A stretch of 64,000 bases of DNA. Source: Rhizobium sp. TH2. Lineage in GTDB: Bacteria > Pseudomonadota > Alphaproteobacteria > Rhizobiales > Rhizobiaceae. The stretch is taken from positions 1 through 64,000 of the forward strand of contig NZ_CP062232.1 in the NCBI RefSeq assembly GCF_024707525.1. Direction: 5' to 3'. Numbering within the stretch: position 1 is the stretch's first letter; each line of letters starts with the position of its first letter. This document shows, piece after piece, positions 61,767 to 64,000 of this stretch. A program made the position numbers and the translations under genes. The notes under the pieces were generated by a model. The model was not told the origin of the DNA, did no database searches, and saw only the letters and a program-made list of their open reading frames with translations.

Positions 61767-61801
61767 ATTGTCCTCCCAGACCAAGAGCTTTGAAAAATTC
61801 G

Positions 61802-62716
61802 TCAGACAGCGACCCGTCGCTCCATGCCGGATCGCAGATGGTTGCGAAGAAAGCCGCCGGCTTCCTCGATCGACTGCATGCCCTCGTCGAGCATCGGCGC
61901 GAAGAGCTGCCAGGAATGCACCATGCCGTCGAAGATCTTGAGTTCGGTGGACACGCCTGCGGCCCTGAGCCTCTCGACAACGGTCACGGAATCGTCGCGC
62001 AGGATTTCCCAGGACCCGACCTGGACGAGCGTCGGCGGCAGGCCGGTGAAATCGCTGTAGAAGGGCGTGACCAGTTCGGACTTGCGGTCCCCGGTGCCGA
62101 CATAGACAATATTGAAGAGCGCCATGAGTTGCGGTGTGAGCAGCGGCGCGTCGGTCACGGAATGATGGGAGTCGCCCACACTTGCGAGATCAAGCGCAGG
62201 TGACATCAGCACCAGCGCGCCGGGCTGCGGCAGACCTTCCTTCTTCGCCCGGACGGCGACCGAAAGCGCGAGATTGCCCCCGGCACTGTCTCCGGTCAGC
62301 GCGATCGCTGCCGGATCATAGCCCTGCGCCAATGCCCATTTGTAGACGGCGAGTGCATCGTCGTGTGCGGCCGGCGCTGGGTCCTCGGGCGCCAGCCGGT
62401 AATCTGCGGCAATCACCGCGGCACCCGACGTGCGGGCGAGATTGGTGGCGATCACCCGATGCGATCGGCCGGAGCCGAAGAAGAAGCCGCCGCCGTGATA
62501 GTAGATGACCAGCCTGTGCTCGTCGGTCTCATTCCGGCGGATCAGGTCGCCGCCGCAGGGCCCGGCCGAAACCCGTTCGATCATCGAACCGTCGGCGATC
62601 GGCGTCTGCGCATTGATGCCCTCGAACCACGCCCGCATCACGTCAGGCGTGGCGTTCTCGGGCGGTGGGTTCTGCGCACTGATATCGAGAATGAAATCGA
62701 GTTGTTCTTTCGACAT
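61802..62716 (-). CDS. Alpha/beta hydrolase of the hormone-sensitive lipase family
   Basis: A 304-aa esterase. Oxyanion motif HGGGFFFGS (about 74-82), nucleophile Ser in LTGDSAGGNLALS, and His in GMVHSWQLF near the end. Cytosolic (no signal peptide). It could release aromatic acids or alcohols from esters before the neighbouring dehydrogenases act. Co-directional with the Liv operon, 35 bases upstream of the binding-protein start. Confidence 0.9.
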   Translation of the reverse strand: MSKEQLDFILDISAQNPPPENATPDVMRAWFEGINAQTPIADGSMIERVSAGPCGGDLIRRNETDEHRLVIYYHGGGFFFGSGRSHRVIATNLARTSGAAVIAADYRLAPEDPAPAAHDDALAVYKWALAQGYDPAAIALTGDSAGGNLALSVAVRAKKEGLPQPGALVLMSPALDLASVGDSHHSVTDAPLLTPQLMALFNIVYVGTGDRKSELVTPFYSDFTGLPPTLVQVGSWEILRDDSVTVVERLRAAGVSTELKIFDGMVHSWQLFAPMLDEGMQSIEEAGGFLRNHLRSGMERRVAV

Positions 62717-62771
62717 GGTTTCCTCCCTGAAATTCCGGATGGGGAAGGGCCGGCGCGGCCCTCCACCCCGA

Positions 62772-63872
62772 CTACTGTATGCGTACGATCGGCTTGATGG
62801 TCTTGCCGCTTTCCGAATCGTGTATCGCCTGGTTGATCTCGTCGAAGTCGTAGAACTTCACCAGCTTGTCGAGCGGGAAGCGGCCCTGGGCATAGAGTTC
62901 GACCAGCATCGGAATGAAGGTGTCTGGGTTGGACTCGCCCTCGACGATCCCCATCAGACGGCGGCCGCCGCTCATGAAATGCACTTCGTCGAGATTGATC
63001 TCAGTGCCCATGGCGGAGGCGCCGAGAATGCCGCAGGTGCCCATCGGCGCCAGCGCCATCACCGCGCCGCGGATGACGCTCGAAATGCCCGTGGTATCGA
63101 GCGCGAAGTTCAGCCCGTAGCCAGTGATCGCCATGATCTCGGCCGTCGCATCAACCTTGCCGGGATTGATCGTGTGGGTGGCGCCGAGCTCGCGGGCCAT
63201 CGCCAGCCGCTCGTCGTTCATGTCGACGGCGATGATCGTCGTCGCGCCGACGACCTTTGCGGCCATCACGGCGGAAAGCCCGACCGAGCCGGACCCGAAT
63301 ACGGCGAAGGATTTGCCTGCGGAAACCTTGAGCGCGTTCATGACGGCGCCCGCGCCGGTTTGGATGCCGCAGGCCAGCGGTCCGAGCAGTTCGAGCGGCG
63401 CCGTGTCCGGCACCTTCACGACATTCACCTCATGGCAGATGGCGTGGGTGGCGAAGGACGACTGGCCGAAGAAGTTGCCGTGGATGCGCTCGGCGCCTAG
63501 CGAAAGCGCGCTTGAACCGTCGGTGCGGGCGGCAAAGAAGTTGCGCGGAAAGAATTCGTGGCAATAGCTGACATGATGGTCCTGGCAACTCGGGCAATGA
63601 CCGCAGGAATTGAAAGTCATGACCACCTTGTCGCCGGCCTTCACCTTCGACACGGCGCGTCCGACCTTCTCGACAACGCCCGCGCCTTCATGGCCGAGCA
63701 CCACCGGCAGAGGCGTCGGCAGCATGCCGTCGCGGACGACGATATCGGTGTGGCAGACGCCCGTCGCGACGACCTTGACGAGGATTTCATTGTCCCTCGG
63801 CTCCTCGATATCGATGGTTTCGAGGCTGAGGTCGGCGCCCTGCTGGCGGGCTATGGCAGCTTTGATCTGCAT
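62772..63872 (-). CDS. Zinc-dependent aryl/benzyl-type alcohol dehydrogenase
   Basis: A 366-aa medium-chain ADH. Catalytic zinc ligands in GVCHTDIV (Cys near 38) and GHEGAGVV (His, Glu), and the structural zinc loop CGHCPSCQDHHVSYC. NAD site GSGSVGLSAVMAAKVVGA. The type resembles aryl-alcohol dehydrogenases, fitting oxidation of an aromatic alcohol to the aldehyde used by the next gene upstream (ALDH). Confidence 0.92.
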   Translation of the reverse strand: MQIKAAIARQQGADLSLETIDIEEPRDNEILVKVVATGVCHTDIVVRDGMLPTPLPVVLGHEGAGVVEKVGRAVSKVKAGDKVVMTFNSCGHCPSCQDHHVSYCHEFFPRNFFAARTDGSSALSLGAERIHGNFFGQSSFATHAICHEVNVVKVPDTAPLELLGPLACGIQTGAGAVMNALKVSAGKSFAVFGSGSVGLSAVMAAKVVGATTIIAVDMNDERLAMARELGATHTINPGKVDATAEIMAITGYGLNFALDTTGISSVIRGAVMALAPMGTCGILGASAMGTEINLDEVHFMSGGRRLMGIVEGESNPDTFIPMLVELYAQGRFPLDKLVKFYDFDEINQAIHDSESGKTIKPIVRIQ

Positions 63873-63902
63873 GGTGGTCTCCGGAATGAAATGTCACGCG
63901 GC

Positions 63903-63928
63903 GGATGCGGGCGCTCAGGCCCGCATCC
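63903..63928 (-). other. Intercistronic hairpin
   Basis: GGATGCGGGC and GCCCGCATCC (ten perfect pairs, six-base loop) lie between the ALDH stop and the ADH start. No U run follows, so it is more likely an mRNA-stability or attenuation stem than a terminator. Confidence 0.5.
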
Positions 63929-63944
63929 CGGTCCCTGGGAGTGA

Positions 63945-64000
63945 TCAGAAGGGATAGGGGGTGGCGGCGTCCTTGACGGAAATCCACTTCCAGGTGGTGA
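63945..64000 (-). CDS. 3' end of an aldehyde dehydrogenase (partial)
   Basis: Only the last 17 residues are in the window (TTWKWISVKDAATPYPF, then stop). The FT/TT.RWIS...YP ending resembles vanillin/benzaldehyde/salicylaldehyde dehydrogenases. It would oxidise the aldehyde made by the adjacent alcohol dehydrogenase. The rest lies beyond the window edge. Confidence 0.55.
   Translation of the reverse strand, partial: TTWKWISVKDAATPYPF

Noticed and set aside
60564..61793. 409-codon open frame opposite the LivK-type gene
   Set aside because: It mirrors a clear Tat-signal binding protein; a shadow of GC-rich third positions.

Overview
The window looks like the start of a large repABC plasmid (secondary replicon) of a high-GC alphaproteobacterium in the Rhizobiales, most likely Rhizobiaceae. 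It opens with repA-repB-repC, including an antisense RNA between repB and repC. It also carries protein families typical of rhizobial plasmids: DUF1403, a plasmid-borne ScpB, an RHE_PE00001-type protein, and many ABC uptake operons tied to catabolic genes. No rRNA, tRNA, CRISPR array or conjugation genes were seen.

Layout. 0-4 kb is the replicon plus two small unknown genes. 4.4-9.4 kb is mixed cargo: a frameshifted glucoamylase-family gene, decayed cupin and histidine-kinase pieces, a Tat-exported truncated haemoglobin, an AI-2E family transporter and a 27-residue membrane peptide. 9.6-24.6 kb is the accessory and mobile zone. It holds two tyrosine recombinases, an adenylate cyclase/TPR/rhodanese fusion, a three-gene operon of an unknown 430-aa protein with an Xre antitoxin and RES toxin, a DUF1403-ScpB pair, transposase remnants, an RTX protein, a broken RHE_PE00001 gene, a ribbon-helix-helix-YfbU protein, and a hairpin-rich noncoding stretch next to an orphan gene.

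24.9-30.9 kb is a polyamine-type ABC importer in an operon with an MTAP/PNP-family phosphorylase, divergent from a LacI-type regulator over palindromic operators. 31.1-51 kb is a large amine or N-acyl-amine catabolic region. It has an M20 deacylase, hydroxyacid dehydrogenase, cupin, two aldehyde dehydrogenases, a tartrate-dehydrogenase-like enzyme, two FAD amine oxidoreductases, a HAD hydrolase, a class III aminotransferase, two paralogous double-GNAT proteins, a Dpp-type peptide/opine importer and an Lrp regulator. Its substrate is inferred, not proven.

51.7-64 kb is a hydroxycinnamate-type catabolic region: acyl-CoA ligase plus SDR on one strand, and crotonase, MarR and amidohydrolase on the other, around a symmetric MarR-type operator/promoter. 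After a higBA remnant comes a long minus-strand operon (aldehyde dehydrogenase tail, alcohol dehydrogenase, esterase, Liv-type importer). The gene set resembles the deacetylating Cou pathway for p-coumarate and related acids.

Several genes are interrupted by one-base losses in short homopolymers (glucoamylase, LivM, HigA, the RHE_PE00001 gene). This is either real decay or a sequencing artefact, and it affects how the catabolic transporter is interpreted. The most promising under-described items are the 430-aa protein with its RES/Xre partners and flanking palindromes, the recombinase/DUF1403/ScpB module, and the structured noncoding region at 23.66-23.97 kb.
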